From contig CACZCT010000005.1 in NCBI GenBank assembly GCA_902779745.1, positions 1 through 53,813 of the forward strand: a stretch of 53,813 nucleotides of DNA. Reading direction: 5' to 3'. This DNA is from an uncultured Prevotellaceae bacterium (GTDB lineage Bacteria; Bacteroidota; Bacteroidia; Bacteroidales; Bacteroidaceae). The notes beneath the pieces are model-generated. The model was given only the letters and a program-made list of their open reading frames with translations, searched no databases and was not told where the DNA came from. Below, one piece after another: positions 16,611 through 25,478 of the stretch. Numbering within the stretch: the first letter of the stretch is position 1; each line of letters begins with the position of its first letter. The translations under genes were made by a program, and so were the position numbers.

Positions 16611-17864
16611 ATGACTACTGATTTGATTATTATTGGTGCAGGTCCTGGAGGCTACAAGGCCGCGGAATATGCCGCCAAGCAAGGACTGAAAGTGGTAATC
16701 TTTGAAAGTTCTGAAGTTGGCGGCACCTGCCTGAATGTAGGATGTATCCCTACCAAGACCTATGCCCATAGTACCACTTTTGCTGAGGCTCGCGAACGCA
16801 TGGCTGCCGTCGTACCTCAATTGCGCAGTGGCGTGGAGGGTATCCTCTCCCACCCCAATATCACGCTGGTACGAGGCACCGTCTCTTTCGTCGATGCCCA
16901 TACCGTTTCTGTAAGCTGCGACTCTGTCACAGCAAAGGAAAACTATACCGCTGATAACATCATCATTGCCACAGGCTCTGAAACCAAATGGTTGCCCATC
17001 GCTGGTTGCAACGATCCAAGGGTTGTTGATTCTACAGGACTATTAAACCTCAACACCCTCCCCAAGCGTCTGGCCATCATCGGTGCCGGTGTCATCGGCA
17101 TGGAGTTCGCCAGAGTCTTCCAGCGTTTCGGTTCTGAAGTGACAGTGATAGAATATCTGAAGGAATGTCTACCTGCTTTGGACAGCGATATCGCCAAACG
17201 CTTACGTAAGTTACTGGAGAAGCATGGCATCACTTTCAAGATGAAGACTGCCGTTGAGAATATCGCAGATATCGATGCTGATGTCATCCTGATGGCTACT
17301 GGACGTAAACCCCGTACTGAGGGGCTGAATCTTGACGCTCTCGGTATCACCCTTACCCCACAGGGTGCCATCCCCGTTGACAACAACTTCCGTTGCGTAG
17401 GCTGCGATTCCATCGCAGCAAACATCTACGCCATCGGTGATGTCAACGGCAGACAGATGCTGGCCCATGCTGCTGAGATGCAGGCAAAAAGAGCCGTCAA
17501 CGATATCCTTGGAAAGACGGATGGCATCCGCTTTGACATCACGCCTGCCGCTATCTTCACTGAGCCTGAGGCAGCCTGTGTAGGACCTTCAGAGGATCAG
17601 TTGAAGGCACAAGGCATTGAATACCAGTGTAAGAAATCTTTTTGGCGTGCCAACGGTAAGGCGCAGGCGATGGGTGAAACGGAGGGCATGCTCAAACTCT
17701 TCTCCGACAAAAACACTCGTATCATAGGCTGTCATGCATATGGAGCCCATGCCGCCGATATTGTGCAGGAAGTCAGTGTCCTCATGTGCAAGGACACAAA
17801 ACTCGCTGAGTTAGAGGATATGACACATATTCATCCTACACTCAGCGAGATTCTGATTTCTTAA
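16611..17864 (+). CDS. lpdA: Dihydrolipoyl dehydrogenase
   Basis: L protein: reoxidises dihydrolipoyl-GcvH with NAD+. The 417-residue flavoprotein has the FAD site GAGPGGYKAAEYAA at the start and the redox disulphide GGTCLNVGCIP with Cys40 and Cys45. The NAD site GAGVIGMEFARVF, ATGRKPRTEGL and the C-terminal HIHPTLSE with the catalytic His-Glu pair complete the fold. It is about 40-50 residues shorter than many Lpd proteins, mainly between the disulphide and the first AIGS-type loop, but no key residue is missing. Last gene of the operon; it converges with an unknown secreted protein 10 bases away. Confidence 0.94.
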   Translation: MTTDLIIIGAGPGGYKAAEYAAKQGLKVVIFESSEVGGTCLNVGCIPTKTYAHSTTFAEARERMAAVVPQLRSGVEGILSHPNITLVRGTVSFVDAHTVSVSCDSVTAKENYTADNIIIATGSETKWLPIAGCNDPRVVDSTGLLNLNTLPKRLAIIGAGVIGMEFARVFQRFGSEVTVIEYLKECLPALDSDIAKRLRKLLEKHGITFKMKTAVENIADIDADVILMATGRKPRTEGLNLDALGITLTPQGAIPVDNNFRCVGCDSIAANIYAIGDVNGRQMLAHAAEMQAKRAVNDILGKTDGIRFDITPAAIFTEPEAACVGPSEDQLKAQGIEYQCKKSFWRANGKAQAMGETEGMLKLFSDKNTRIIGCHAYGAHAADIVQEVSVLMCKDTKLAELEDMTHIHPTLSEILIS

Positions 17865-17874
17865 TAAAAAAGGA

Positions 17875-18771
17875 CTATTTGACAGTGATAGTAGTCTTGG
17901 ATACAGCCTGCTGTCCCATGGTATTATTGGTCATCTCAATAGTAACAGATTTCAACCAATCATCCTTCTGCAACAAATAGGTCGCAGTCTCTTTCATATC
18001 CATCTTCAGCAGACCAGAATCCATAATCTTGTCAATATTCTGTTTTATCATATCCGCCTGCTCGGGCATCAGTTCTCCGACCTTCTCTATAATCAGTTGT
18101 TTCAACTCGTCCTTGGTCATGTTCATACAGGAATTAGTCACGACAGAATTTTCCGTGACAAAGTACGTCCGTTTCATCTTCAAATTCTGTTCGTTGACAT
18201 ACTCTTCCTGAGCGCCCGTCATCACCATCTTACCATTCAAAGCCAGCACACCAGTATGGCACAGAGTAGAAACAAGTTTCTCCTCGGTGACATTCTCCAT
18301 AATCTGACTTTTCAGTTTGTCCTTCGACATCACCTGCTGGATCTGTGGAATCGCCTCAAACATCTTGCCGACAAACTTGTCACATTGTACGGTCAGTTTT
18401 GCCTTTAGTTCATCATAATTAAGAATCTTCAGCGGTTTACCGCTCATGTCAGTGGCTATACGGATATGGCAATCCTTCAGCAACTCCTCACCGGCACTGA
18501 TTAACTGCCCTGCGATATTGTCTGGTGTCGCATCCGAGGACACAGAAGTGGTGACCACCTCAAGAATATAACCGTCGGCAGTAGTTCCTGTCACCATATA
18601 CTTTGTCTCACAGGTGACATTTACATCTTTCTGTCCAGGAACACTGGTTGTACTCTTTGTCACGTAGGTTCTCTCCATGCCCTTCTCCATCTTGGGGACA
18701 ATTTTCTTTCCTTGAGCCTGCAGCACCAGTGAAAGTGCCAGCAAGAGGCTGATTGTCATTAGTCTTTTCAT
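17875..18771 (-). CDS. Secreted protein of unknown function
   Basis: A 298-residue protein I do not recognise. Residues 1-19 are a signal peptide (M-K-R-L, then a leucine-rich core ending L-Q-A-Q), so it is exported, with no lipobox cysteine. The mature part is Lys-, Thr- and Val-rich and rich in beta-type segments, such as YMVTGTTADGYILEVVTTSVSS. That pattern recalls uncharacterised lipocalin-like or DUF-type secreted proteins of Bacteroidetes, but I cannot name a family. It lies 15 bases after the GH28 gene and is probably the last gene of the minus-strand operon. Confidence 0.75.
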   Translation of the reverse strand: MKRLMTISLLLALSLVLQAQGKKIVPKMEKGMERTYVTKSTTSVPGQKDVNVTCETKYMVTGTTADGYILEVVTTSVSSDATPDNIAGQLISAGEELLKDCHIRIATDMSGKPLKILNYDELKAKLTVQCDKFVGKMFEAIPQIQQVMSKDKLKSQIMENVTEEKLVSTLCHTGVLALNGKMVMTGAQEEYVNEQNLKMKRTYFVTENSVVTNSCMNMTKDELKQLIIEKVGELMPEQADMIKQNIDKIMDSGLLKMDMKETATYLLQKDDWLKSVTIEMTNNTMGQQAVSKTTITVK

Positions 18772-18786
18772 TGATCCTTTTTGCTT

Positions 18787-20220
18787 TTACTCTTTGTTAT
18801 TCTCGTTCTTAATAAGATTCACATTCGTCAACTGCAGTTTAGCAGTATTCTCATCAATCTGCTGTCCCGTCTTGTCATAAACGATGGTACAGTTACTGAT
18901 ATCAATGTCATGGACGCAGTCTAGTCCAAGGATGCCAGCAGCGAGAATACCCGTCTTAGTGCCACGGCAAACGACATTCGAGATATGGATATCCTGGAAT
19001 TCAGGAGCCTTCTTTTTCTGTTCCTCCGTGAAGACAGGCACTTTATTGGGGTCGCTGCCTGCGGGACGGTCGACATAGTCGCACTGGAAGACGATGGCCT
19101 CATCCTTGATATCTGCCATGACGATGTCAGAGACAAACAGTTGCTCCGTCTTACCGCCACGGCTGAGACCACTCTTGAAACGCAGTCCCGTATCCGTACC
19201 ACTGAAACGACAGTTACGCACCACTATTCGGCGCATTCCGCTGATCGTCTCACTGCCGAGTACGAAACCACCATGGGCATGATATACGGTATTATCTTGA
19301 ATAAGGATGTCTTCACAGCCGTTGGCTTTTGCATTCTCCTTATAGGTTCCACTCTTCATACAGAGGCCGTCGTCACCGGCATCCACCGTAGAGTTGACAA
19401 TCAGTCCGACATTCACATCACTGAAGTCGATGGCATCACCGTTCTGGGCATTCCAGGGACAGCGTACCGTGATACCGTCAACTATGACGTTCTTGCAATA
19501 GCAGGGATGTACATGGAACTTCGGGGCATTCTGAAAAGTCACGCCCTCGAAGAGCACATTCTCACAATCTGTGAAGCGCACCAGGTCGTTACGCATCTTC
19601 TCCTGTTCTTCAGGAGAGTCTTTGATATCGGGATAGCCAGACTTCAGTTCCCATGGATACCACAGCGTACCGTTCTGACGCTCCACGCCACCCATCTGCT
19701 TGAAGGCACTCCATTCCGCATCACTCACCTTGTTACGTTTCACGGGTCGCCATTGGGCTCCGTTTCCGTCAATAATACCACTACCTGTAATGGCGATGTT
19801 TTTGCGCTTCGAGGCCTTGATACAAGGCTCCACACGACTCGACTTGCTGCTCTCTACCACATACAAGCGTTTGTCGGGCGAAAAATAGATGATGGCATTC
19901 TTGTCAAGATATAACTCAATATTATCCTTGAACACAATCGGACCCGTTAGCCATACGCCCTGAGGGACGACAAGTCGACCGCCTCCCATCTTATTGAGTT
20001 TCGAGATACCCTTGCTGAAAGCCTCCGTATTCAGGGTGACGCCATCGCCCACTCCACCTACCTCTTTGATATTCAACTCGTTGGCAGGAATCTGGGGTCG
20101 ACTGACCTGTGCCATCTTCACTGGCAGGTTCTGATAATACTTTGAATAGTCCTGTGCCTCCATAGAGACAGGAAGAAACAGACATAAAGTCATTAAGTTA
20201 AGTAGTTTGCTTTTCATCAT
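18787..20220 (-). CDS. GH28 polygalacturonase-type glycoside hydrolase
   Basis: Secreted pectin-degrading enzyme acting on homogalacturonan or rhamnogalacturonan. The 477-residue protein has a signal peptide (about 1-22), then a right-handed beta-helix. GH28 site variants seen: NAQNGDAIDFSD (first Asp), TVDAGDDGLCMKSG (Asp-Asp pair), AHGGFVLGSE (His) and TGLRFKSG (Arg-x-Lys substrate clamp). The N-terminal GGVGDGVTLNTEAF is the family start. It lies 30 bases after the SpoIIE-type gene rather than in a polysaccharide utilisation locus: no SusC/D or other pectinase is near. Exact specificity cannot be read from sequence. Confidence 0.92.
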   Translation of the reverse strand: MMKSKLLNLMTLCLFLPVSMEAQDYSKYYQNLPVKMAQVSRPQIPANELNIKEVGGVGDGVTLNTEAFSKGISKLNKMGGGRLVVPQGVWLTGPIVFKDNIELYLDKNAIIYFSPDKRLYVVESSKSSRVEPCIKASKRKNIAITGSGIIDGNGAQWRPVKRNKVSDAEWSAFKQMGGVERQNGTLWYPWELKSGYPDIKDSPEEQEKMRNDLVRFTDCENVLFEGVTFQNAPKFHVHPCYCKNVIVDGITVRCPWNAQNGDAIDFSDVNVGLIVNSTVDAGDDGLCMKSGTYKENAKANGCEDILIQDNTVYHAHGGFVLGSETISGMRRIVVRNCRFSGTDTGLRFKSGLSRGGKTEQLFVSDIVMADIKDEAIVFQCDYVDRPAGSDPNKVPVFTEEQKKKAPEFQDIHISNVVCRGTKTGILAAGILGLDCVHDIDISNCTIVYDKTGQQIDENTAKLQLTNVNLIKNENNKE

Positions 20221-20250
20221 GATTGTTCAATAATTTCTTTAAGAAAATAA

Positions 20251-22176
20251 TCAAATACTAATTCTTAGACACATCATTGTCAAGTCATCATTGGGATCAG
20301 CACCATTACGATGGTGCTCTATCTCGACGGCGAGGGTCTCAATCACCTGACAGGCTGTCTCGAAATGAGTGTTGCGCAAAATGTCAAGTAGACGGTCGTC
20401 ACCAAACTGCTCATTTTTAAGGTTCTCAGCCTCGTTCAGTCCGTCGGTGTAGATGAACAGCGGACGTCCTTTGATGCTGTCGATCTCCTCGCCTTGGAAC
20501 TGCAACCCAGACAGCACACCGATAGGAAAGTTAGGTAGCATCTGGAGGAACTCACCGTGATGCTCGCCACCACCGATGACGGGTGGGTTGTGACCGGCAT
20601 TACAGAAAGAGAGGTGACCTGTTGTCAGGTTGACGAGTCCAATGAACAGGGTAACAAACATATTGGTAGGATTCTCATCACCGGAAAGAGCCTCATTCAT
20701 CTGTGTGCAGATATCGGCAGGGGGTATCTGTTGATTCGCCAGCGTACGGAACAATCGCGTCACCTGTGCCATGAAGAGTGAGGCAGGTACACCTTTGCCC
20801 GATACATCGCCAAGGCAAAAATAGAGGTTGTCGTCCTTCAACAGATAGCCGTAGAGGTCACCGCCAACTTCCTTGGCAGGGGTCATCGAGGCGTACATGT
20901 CCAGTCCCTCAAGGTTAGGGAACACGCTGGGCAACATCGACATCTGTATGCTATGGGCAACATTCAACTCACTCTCTATAGAAGCCTTCTGGGCAGTAGT
21001 GTCCTTCAATTCCTCAATGTATTTCACCAGCGACTGTTGCATATTGCCAAACGAGTGACTTAACTGACCTATCTCGTCTGTACGCTGGAAGTTGGGCAAC
21101 TGGGTGTCGAATTGTCCCGAGGCAATGGTCTCAGCCTCATGAGCCAGGCGGCGCAAGGGACTGAGTTCGCGGGTGATGATGTTAATGAATAAACAGAGCA
21201 TCAGCAGCAGACCTACGATAACGATACCCATGACGGCGCGGCGCAGGCGGTCGAAACCGCCGAAGATGTCACTCTCAGGACAGACGATAGCCATGCTGCA
21301 GCCCGTCTTGCCGAGTGGCTTGTAGAAGACATAGCACTCCTCTCCGTTCAAAATCATTCGTTTCATACCTTCCTCACCGCGCTGCATGGAGTGGCCCAAT
21401 GCGGTCAAGGCGGTGTCAGGGTGCTCAATGGTCTGGGTAAAAATGGTCTGGCAGGTAATTTTCGTCGTGTCTGGGTGTACGAAGTAGGTACCGCCACGCC
21501 CAATCATGATACTATAAGAGTGGGGATAGGGCTTTACAGCCGAGATGGTATGTGAGAGCCAGTTCAGCGACAGACCAGTGTTGATGACACCTATCACGTT
21601 ACCGTCCCGGTTTTTGATTGCCTGACAGAAACTGGTCACCATCTCGGTGGTGTTGGTGAGCACATCGATATCCATATATGGCTCCGTCCAACATGGGCGG
21701 TCGAGCAGCGTGGGCATGAGGTACCAGTCCATGAAGAAGTATTGGTAGTTGTCGCTGCCGACCTGTATCGTGCGGATGCTGTCACCGATGTGTTTCGTGT
21801 AGGCAGAGAAATAACGCCCCTTGTCTTCAAAGTAGTACGGCTCGAAGGCGATGGAGCAATTGTAGAAATCGGGGTTGTTCAGCAGCATACCACGGCTATA
21901 GACGAACATCGAATCTGCCTTGTCGGGATGACGCTGTACAAGCCAATGGGTCATGTTCGATGCCACTTCGACACGGTTGAGAATACCCTCAACACGGAGT
22001 GATGTCTTGTCGAGAATCTGTGTAGCACGATTGATGGCTTCCTGACGCACCGCCTCACGTGACTGATAGAATAGGAAACTAAGGGCGGTGATGAAGATGA
22101 CAGCAGCAAACATAACCACCCACAGGCTGACCCTGACGGAGAGTTTGCGGCGGATATATGCGAGGATATTTTTCAT
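20251..22176 (-). CDS. Membrane sensor phosphatase: Cache-HAMP-SpoIIE (PP2C)
   Basis: A 641-residue sensor-effector. Membrane segment 1 is at about 17-38. A periplasmic double-Cache-like region (about 40-300) contains VGSDNYQYFFMDWYLMP and YVFYKPLGKTGCSMAIV. Segment 2 lies at about 305-330, followed by a HAMP helix pair. The SpoIIE/PP2C domain has metal-binding acids in EVGGDLYGY, CLGDVSGKGVPASLF, IYTDGLNEAEN and DPNDDLTMM. Such proteins dephosphorylate anti-sigma-factor antagonists, but no RsbW/RsbV-like partner is encoded nearby. The NMT1-like binding protein ends 28 bases upstream and is a plausible ligand-presenting partner. Confidence 0.92.
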   Translation of the reverse strand: MKNILAYIRRKLSVRVSLWVVMFAAVIFITALSFLFYQSREAVRQEAINRATQILDKTSLRVEGILNRVEVASNMTHWLVQRHPDKADSMFVYSRGMLLNNPDFYNCSIAFEPYYFEDKGRYFSAYTKHIGDSIRTIQVGSDNYQYFFMDWYLMPTLLDRPCWTEPYMDIDVLTNTTEMVTSFCQAIKNRDGNVIGVINTGLSLNWLSHTISAVKPYPHSYSIMIGRGGTYFVHPDTTKITCQTIFTQTIEHPDTALTALGHSMQRGEEGMKRMILNGEECYVFYKPLGKTGCSMAIVCPESDIFGGFDRLRRAVMGIVIVGLLLMLCLFINIITRELSPLRRLAHEAETIASGQFDTQLPNFQRTDEIGQLSHSFGNMQQSLVKYIEELKDTTAQKASIESELNVAHSIQMSMLPSVFPNLEGLDMYASMTPAKEVGGDLYGYLLKDDNLYFCLGDVSGKGVPASLFMAQVTRLFRTLANQQIPPADICTQMNEALSGDENPTNMFVTLFIGLVNLTTGHLSFCNAGHNPPVIGGGEHHGEFLQMLPNFPIGVLSGLQFQGEEIDSIKGRPLFIYTDGLNEAENLKNEQFGDDRLLDILRNTHFETACQVIETLAVEIEHHRNGADPNDDLTMMCLRISI

Positions 22177-22204
22177 ATTATTATAGCGGTAGCAAATTCT
22201 CTAT

Positions 22205-23203
22205 TCATTTATCACCTACGAGTTCTTCGTACGTCACTTCGCGGCTCAGCATCTGGTACTCCGCCATCAGATGGCTTGCCTGCCGCACCATATCGGGGCG
22301 AAGGCGGAACTCGCGCTTCTTTGATTCGCGGTCCACCTGCAGGCGTAACACTTCCTTGAGCATCAGTCGCTGCATCACGCGGTTAGTAGCAATATGTTCG
22401 CGATTTACATACTGCATCACAATGTCCAGCGTTTCGTCAGGATGTTGGGCAGCCCACTCCCAGCCTTTCTGGCTAGCCTGAGCGAACTTCTTGGCCTGCT
22501 CACGGTGCTTCTCGTAATAGGTTCGAACCATATAGACACCGTCCTCCTGCACGTTATAACCGTGGTCACAAAAACGGTACACGCTCTTGTCGGTCATCTC
22601 GATTCCCGCCTGCACCAGCTGGTAGTACTCGTTATAACTCATAGCCAGTATGGCATCCAGGGCACCTGCCAAGAACAGGTTGATGTTCTGAGCAAAGCGT
22701 ATCCATTCGTAATTCAAGTGATCCTTGATACTCATACAAATAGCCAACTGACCGAAGCCTACACTCCAAATGCCCACACGGGCACCTTTCAACGTCAGTG
22801 GGTCTTTATTATGAGCCGAAACGATGACCATAGCATTGTTCATCGACGTCTGCAGGATGTTCACCAAAGGGGTACCGTCATCCACGACCTCCATCGCCTG
22901 ACAAAGCTGCAGCGTAGTGGCCTGACACCGGTTCATGCGCAAGCGACTCATTGCCGATTGCGTAGCCGATGGGTGCTCAATCCTCACCTTCACACCTGCC
23001 TTTCGGTAGAACCCCTTCACCTCTGCCACATAGTAACCTGCGAATTGTGCCTGCGCCGTCCATTGGGGCGTAAACACAATCGTCTCGTCCTGCGCTGTTA
23101 CTGTCTGTGCTGTCGCCAGCATTGCAACGCATAATAAAAGTTGCAAATATCTACCATTCAGCATGATATGTAAAATTCTCATTCGTCTCATAAAGAACTT
23201 CAT
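22205..23203 (-). CDS. NMT1/THI5-like periplasmic substrate-binding protein
   Basis: A 332-residue ABC-type solute-binding protein of the NMT1/SsuA class, exported by a signal peptide (hydrophobic core at about 20-33, ending V-T-A-Q). The mature start TIVFTPQWTAQAQFAGYYVAEVKGFYRKAGV is the family signature. FGQLAICMS and INLFLAGALDAILAM match the ligand cleft. The start is uncertain: several Met codons precede the signal core (23203, 23191, 23182). No permease or ATPase gene is adjacent. Instead it sits between fur and the SpoIIE-type phosphatase, so it may present a ligand to that sensor. Pyrimidine or sulfonate ligands are typical of the family but not provable here. Confidence 0.85.
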   Translation of the reverse strand: MKFFMRRMRILHIMLNGRYLQLLLCVAMLATAQTVTAQDETIVFTPQWTAQAQFAGYYVAEVKGFYRKAGVKVRIEHPSATQSAMSRLRMNRCQATTLQLCQAMEVVDDGTPLVNILQTSMNNAMVIVSAHNKDPLTLKGARVGIWSVGFGQLAICMSIKDHLNYEWIRFAQNINLFLAGALDAILAMSYNEYYQLVQAGIEMTDKSVYRFCDHGYNVQEDGVYMVRTYYEKHREQAKKFAQASQKGWEWAAQHPDETLDIVMQYVNREHIATNRVMQRLMLKEVLRLQVDRESKKREFRLRPDMVRQASHLMAEYQMLSREVTYEELVGDK

Positions 23204-23210
23204 TGATATA

Positions 23211-23639
23211 CTAATTTACCTTCCTGGCACACCCAGGACAGATACCCTTGACGATATACTCCGTCTCTTCCTGTATGAAGCCTTCCGGCAAGGGGACAGA
23301 GGGGATACGTACATGGGTAAGACAGAAGGTGCGGTGACACTGCCGACAGGTGATATGGACATGTCCCTCGCAATGGCGGGTGTCGTCCAGATGGCAGACA
23401 CAGTATTTCTGGGAGCCGGAACCGTCGTCGATGTCATGCAACAGATGCGCCTCCGTGAGCAGGGTAAGGGTACGGAACAAGGTGGAGCGGTCGACAGTCG
23501 GCAATCTGGCTTCCAGGTCGCCTAAACTAAAGGCATCCTGAAAGCCATGCCGTATCTGTCGCCATATCAGCAGTCGCACTGCCGTGACACGGATACCTGC
23601 ATTGTCGAGCACCTGCTCATCGGAGATATCCGAATGCAT
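23211..23639 (-). CDS. Fur-family metal-dependent repressor
   Basis: A 142-residue regulator with the N-terminal winged helix (DNAGIRVTAVRLLIW, then PTVDRSTLFRTLTLL as recognition helix). The C-terminal dimerisation domain has HCEGHVHITCRQCHRTFCL and CPGCA: two C-x2-C pairs for structural zinc. Metal specificity (Fe, Zn or peroxide type) is not decidable; the short form and strong zinc site fit a Zur/Fur-like protein. It begins 2 bases after ddh and ends 7 bases before the binding-protein gene, so it is embedded in the operon. Confidence 0.92.
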   Translation of the reverse strand: MHSDISDEQVLDNAGIRVTAVRLLIWRQIRHGFQDAFSLGDLEARLPTVDRSTLFRTLTLLTEAHLLHDIDDGSGSQKYCVCHLDDTRHCEGHVHITCRQCHRTFCLTHVRIPSVPLPEGFIQEETEYIVKGICPGCARKVN

Positions 23640-23641
23640 TA

Positions 23642-24541
23642 CTATACCAAATGTTCTATCAGGTCGGCGCGCTCACCGGGGAGCATGTCGATAACAGGAA
23701 TCTCAATCATCGTATAGCAACCTGGCTGCTGGCGCATGGATGCGCGAGCCACGTTGACCAATACCTGTGCGGTAAGGGCAGGGTTATTGATACTCATATT
23801 GAACTCCAAACGCTGATTCTGCGTCTTGCCACTCACACCCTTGCGGACGAGATTGACACCATGGCCCATATCCTTGACGGCATCCACCGACTCGACAGCG
23901 AAGACATGTGTCTCGTCATTGGCGAAATAGGGGTCTGCCTTGATGTCCTTGGTAACCTGTTCCAAGGTGTAACCGTCTTCCAACTCGACATATACCATAC
24001 GGCGATGGATGCCCTCACCAAGAGGAATGGTCATCGACAGCGCGTTCTTCACACCAGCCTTTGAACGGACACAGACGGAGTGACCCATCGACATACCCGG
24101 TCCGAAATTCGTGTAGCTCAGTCCCTTGGGAGCCAGACTCTGCATCAGGGTGCGGACGATGGAGTCGGAACCCGGATCCCATCCGGCAGCAATGACGCTG
24201 ACAGTATTGGTCTGCTTGTTGATTTCCATCAGACGCTCGCGGTACCCACGGATATTGGTATGGATATCGAACGAGTCGACGGTATTGATGCCCAACGGCA
24301 GGATTTGCTTGGCATATTCCTCACAGGAACGGGTAGGTGTGGCAAGGATAGCCACATCGACATCCTTCAATTCCTTGATATCCTTCACAACCTCATAGGG
24401 AGCCAATTCTGCAGGTTTGTTCTCTGCACCGTTACGGCGCACAACGCCAGCAATCTCAAAGTCGGCAGAGGCTTCCAGTGCCTCAATGGTAAACTTACCG
24501 ATGTTGCCGTAACCAACGACGGCAGCGCGAATCTTTTTCAT
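23642..24541 (-). CDS. ddh: meso-Diaminopimelate D-dehydrogenase
   Basis: NADP-dependent one-step route from tetrahydrodipicolinate to meso-DAP, feeding lysine and peptidoglycan. The 299-residue product begins IRAAVVGYGNIGKFTIEAL (Rossmann fold). It has ATPTRSCEEYAKQIL, GWDPGSDSIVRTLMQSL and the GPGMSMGHSV block typical of Ddh. A start two codons upstream (24547) is also possible. First gene of the minus-strand group, with a -7 box 44 bases upstream, divergent from ruvA. Confidence 0.95.
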   Translation of the reverse strand: MKKIRAAVVGYGNIGKFTIEALEASADFEIAGVVRRNGAENKPAELAPYEVVKDIKELKDVDVAILATPTRSCEEYAKQILPLGINTVDSFDIHTNIRGYRERLMEINKQTNTVSVIAAGWDPGSDSIVRTLMQSLAPKGLSYTNFGPGMSMGHSVCVRSKAGVKNALSMTIPLGEGIHRRMVYVELEDGYTLEQVTKDIKADPYFANDETHVFAVESVDAVKDMGHGVNLVRKGVSGKTQNQRLEFNMSINNPALTAQVLVNVARASMRQQPGCYTMIEIPVIDMLPGERADLIEHLV

Positions 24542-24584
24542 CGTCATTTTATAAAATTAGTTGTTTATGTGTTCAATTTCTGCG

Positions 24585-24592
24585 CAAAATTA
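24585..24592 (-). promoter_or_regulatory. -7 promoter box for the ddh operon
   Basis: On the minus strand TAATTTTG fits TAnnTTTG; no convincing -33 TTTG was found at the right distance. Confidence 0.4.
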
Positions 24593-24741
24593 CACTTTTT
24601 CAGCGAAAAACGTAACGAATAGGCGGACTTTTTTCTTGAAAAGTAACCATTTGTAACAATTTGCATCTATTCAGAGGGTAAATACAATAAATTGTAAGCG
24701 ATATGCGTTTATATGATTGTATTAATACAGACACGCGAAAT

Positions 24742-25344
24742 ATGATAGAATATGTGAAGGGTGAGTTGACTGAACTGACCCCTGCCTTGGCAACGGTTGA
24801 AGCGGCAGGAGTAGGCTATGGTCTGAATATCTCACTGAATACGTACAGTGCCATTCAGGGCAAGAAAGAAGTCAAGCTCTATGTCTACGAGTCGATTCGG
24901 GAGGATGCCCATGTACTGTATGGCTTTGTCAACAAAAAGGAAAGGGAGATGTTTGAGTTACTCATCTCCGTCAGTGGCGTAGGACCTAATACCGCCCGTA
25001 TGATGCTCTCGTCGATGAGCGTATCAGAACTATGTGCCGCCATTTCGACCGGCAATGAACGGGTGGTAAAAGGTATCAAGGGTATCGGTAAGATGACCGC
25101 CCAGCGTATCATCGTCGACCTGCGCGACAAGATTGTCGCCCTGGGTATTACTGACGAGATTCCTGCTGGCGGAACGATGGCTGCCCCTGTCAACAATGCA
25201 GTAAGGGACGAAGCTGTAGCCGCCCTCACGATGTTAGGTTTCTCCCCTGCCCCCACACAGAAAGTGGTTGTTGCCATCCTGAAGGAACAGCCGAATGCCC
25301 CTGTCGAGCAGGTGGTCAAACTTGCCCTGAAACAAATTAAGTAA
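24742..25344 (+). CDS. ruvA: Holliday junction helicase subunit RuvA
   Basis: Binds the four-way DNA junction and loads RuvB for branch migration. The 200-residue product from ATG 24742 starts [12 protein letters not shown], the usual N-terminus. The frame is open 13 codons further upstream, but that extension is not family-like. HhH motifs are seen in [17 protein letters not shown] and [19 protein letters not shown], and the C-terminal RuvB-binding domain in [16 protein letters not shown]. sprA follows 35 bases later, a neighbour order I recognise from other Bacteroidetes. The stop codon overlaps the first unit of a heptamer array. Confidence 0.95.
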   Translation: MIEYVKGELTELTPALATVEAAGVGYGLNISLNTYSAIQGKKEVKLYVYESIREDAHVLYGFVNKKEREMFELLISVSGVGPNTARMMLSSMSVSELCAAISTGNERVVKGIKGIGKMTAQRIIVDLRDKIVALGITDEIPAGGTMAAPVNNAVRDEAVAALTMLGFSPAPTQKVVVAILKEQPNAPVEQVVKLALKQIK

Positions 25345-25351
25345 AGAGTGA

Positions 25352-25478
25352 AAAAGTGAAGAGTGAAGAATTTATTACTATGGGAAAGAAGAGCAGGATA
25401 GTCTTATGGACTGTCATACTTCTTTTCTTTGCACTGCCATTAGTCATGGCGGCAGCCCACTCTTCACTCTTCACTTTT
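25352..25478 (+). promoter_or_regulatory. Complementary heptamer arrays flanking the sprA start
   Basis: Left array 25344-25370 repeats AAGAGTG; right array 25458-25492 repeats CACTCTT five times, inside the sprA signal region. Bases 25352-25369 are the exact reverse complement of 25461-25478 (18 pairs). The mRNA can therefore fold into a stem with a 91-base loop that holds the ATG at 25380. The left arm also covers the expected ribosome entry zone. Confidence 0.75.

Noticed and set aside
18985..19914. A 309-codon plus-strand frame opposite the GH28 gene
   Set aside because: Antisense shadow of a well-supported polygalacturonase; no promoter or family signal.
22510..22540. tRNA-like GGTTCGAACC
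   Set aside because: It falls inside the NMT1-like gene and no cloverleaf can be drawn around it.
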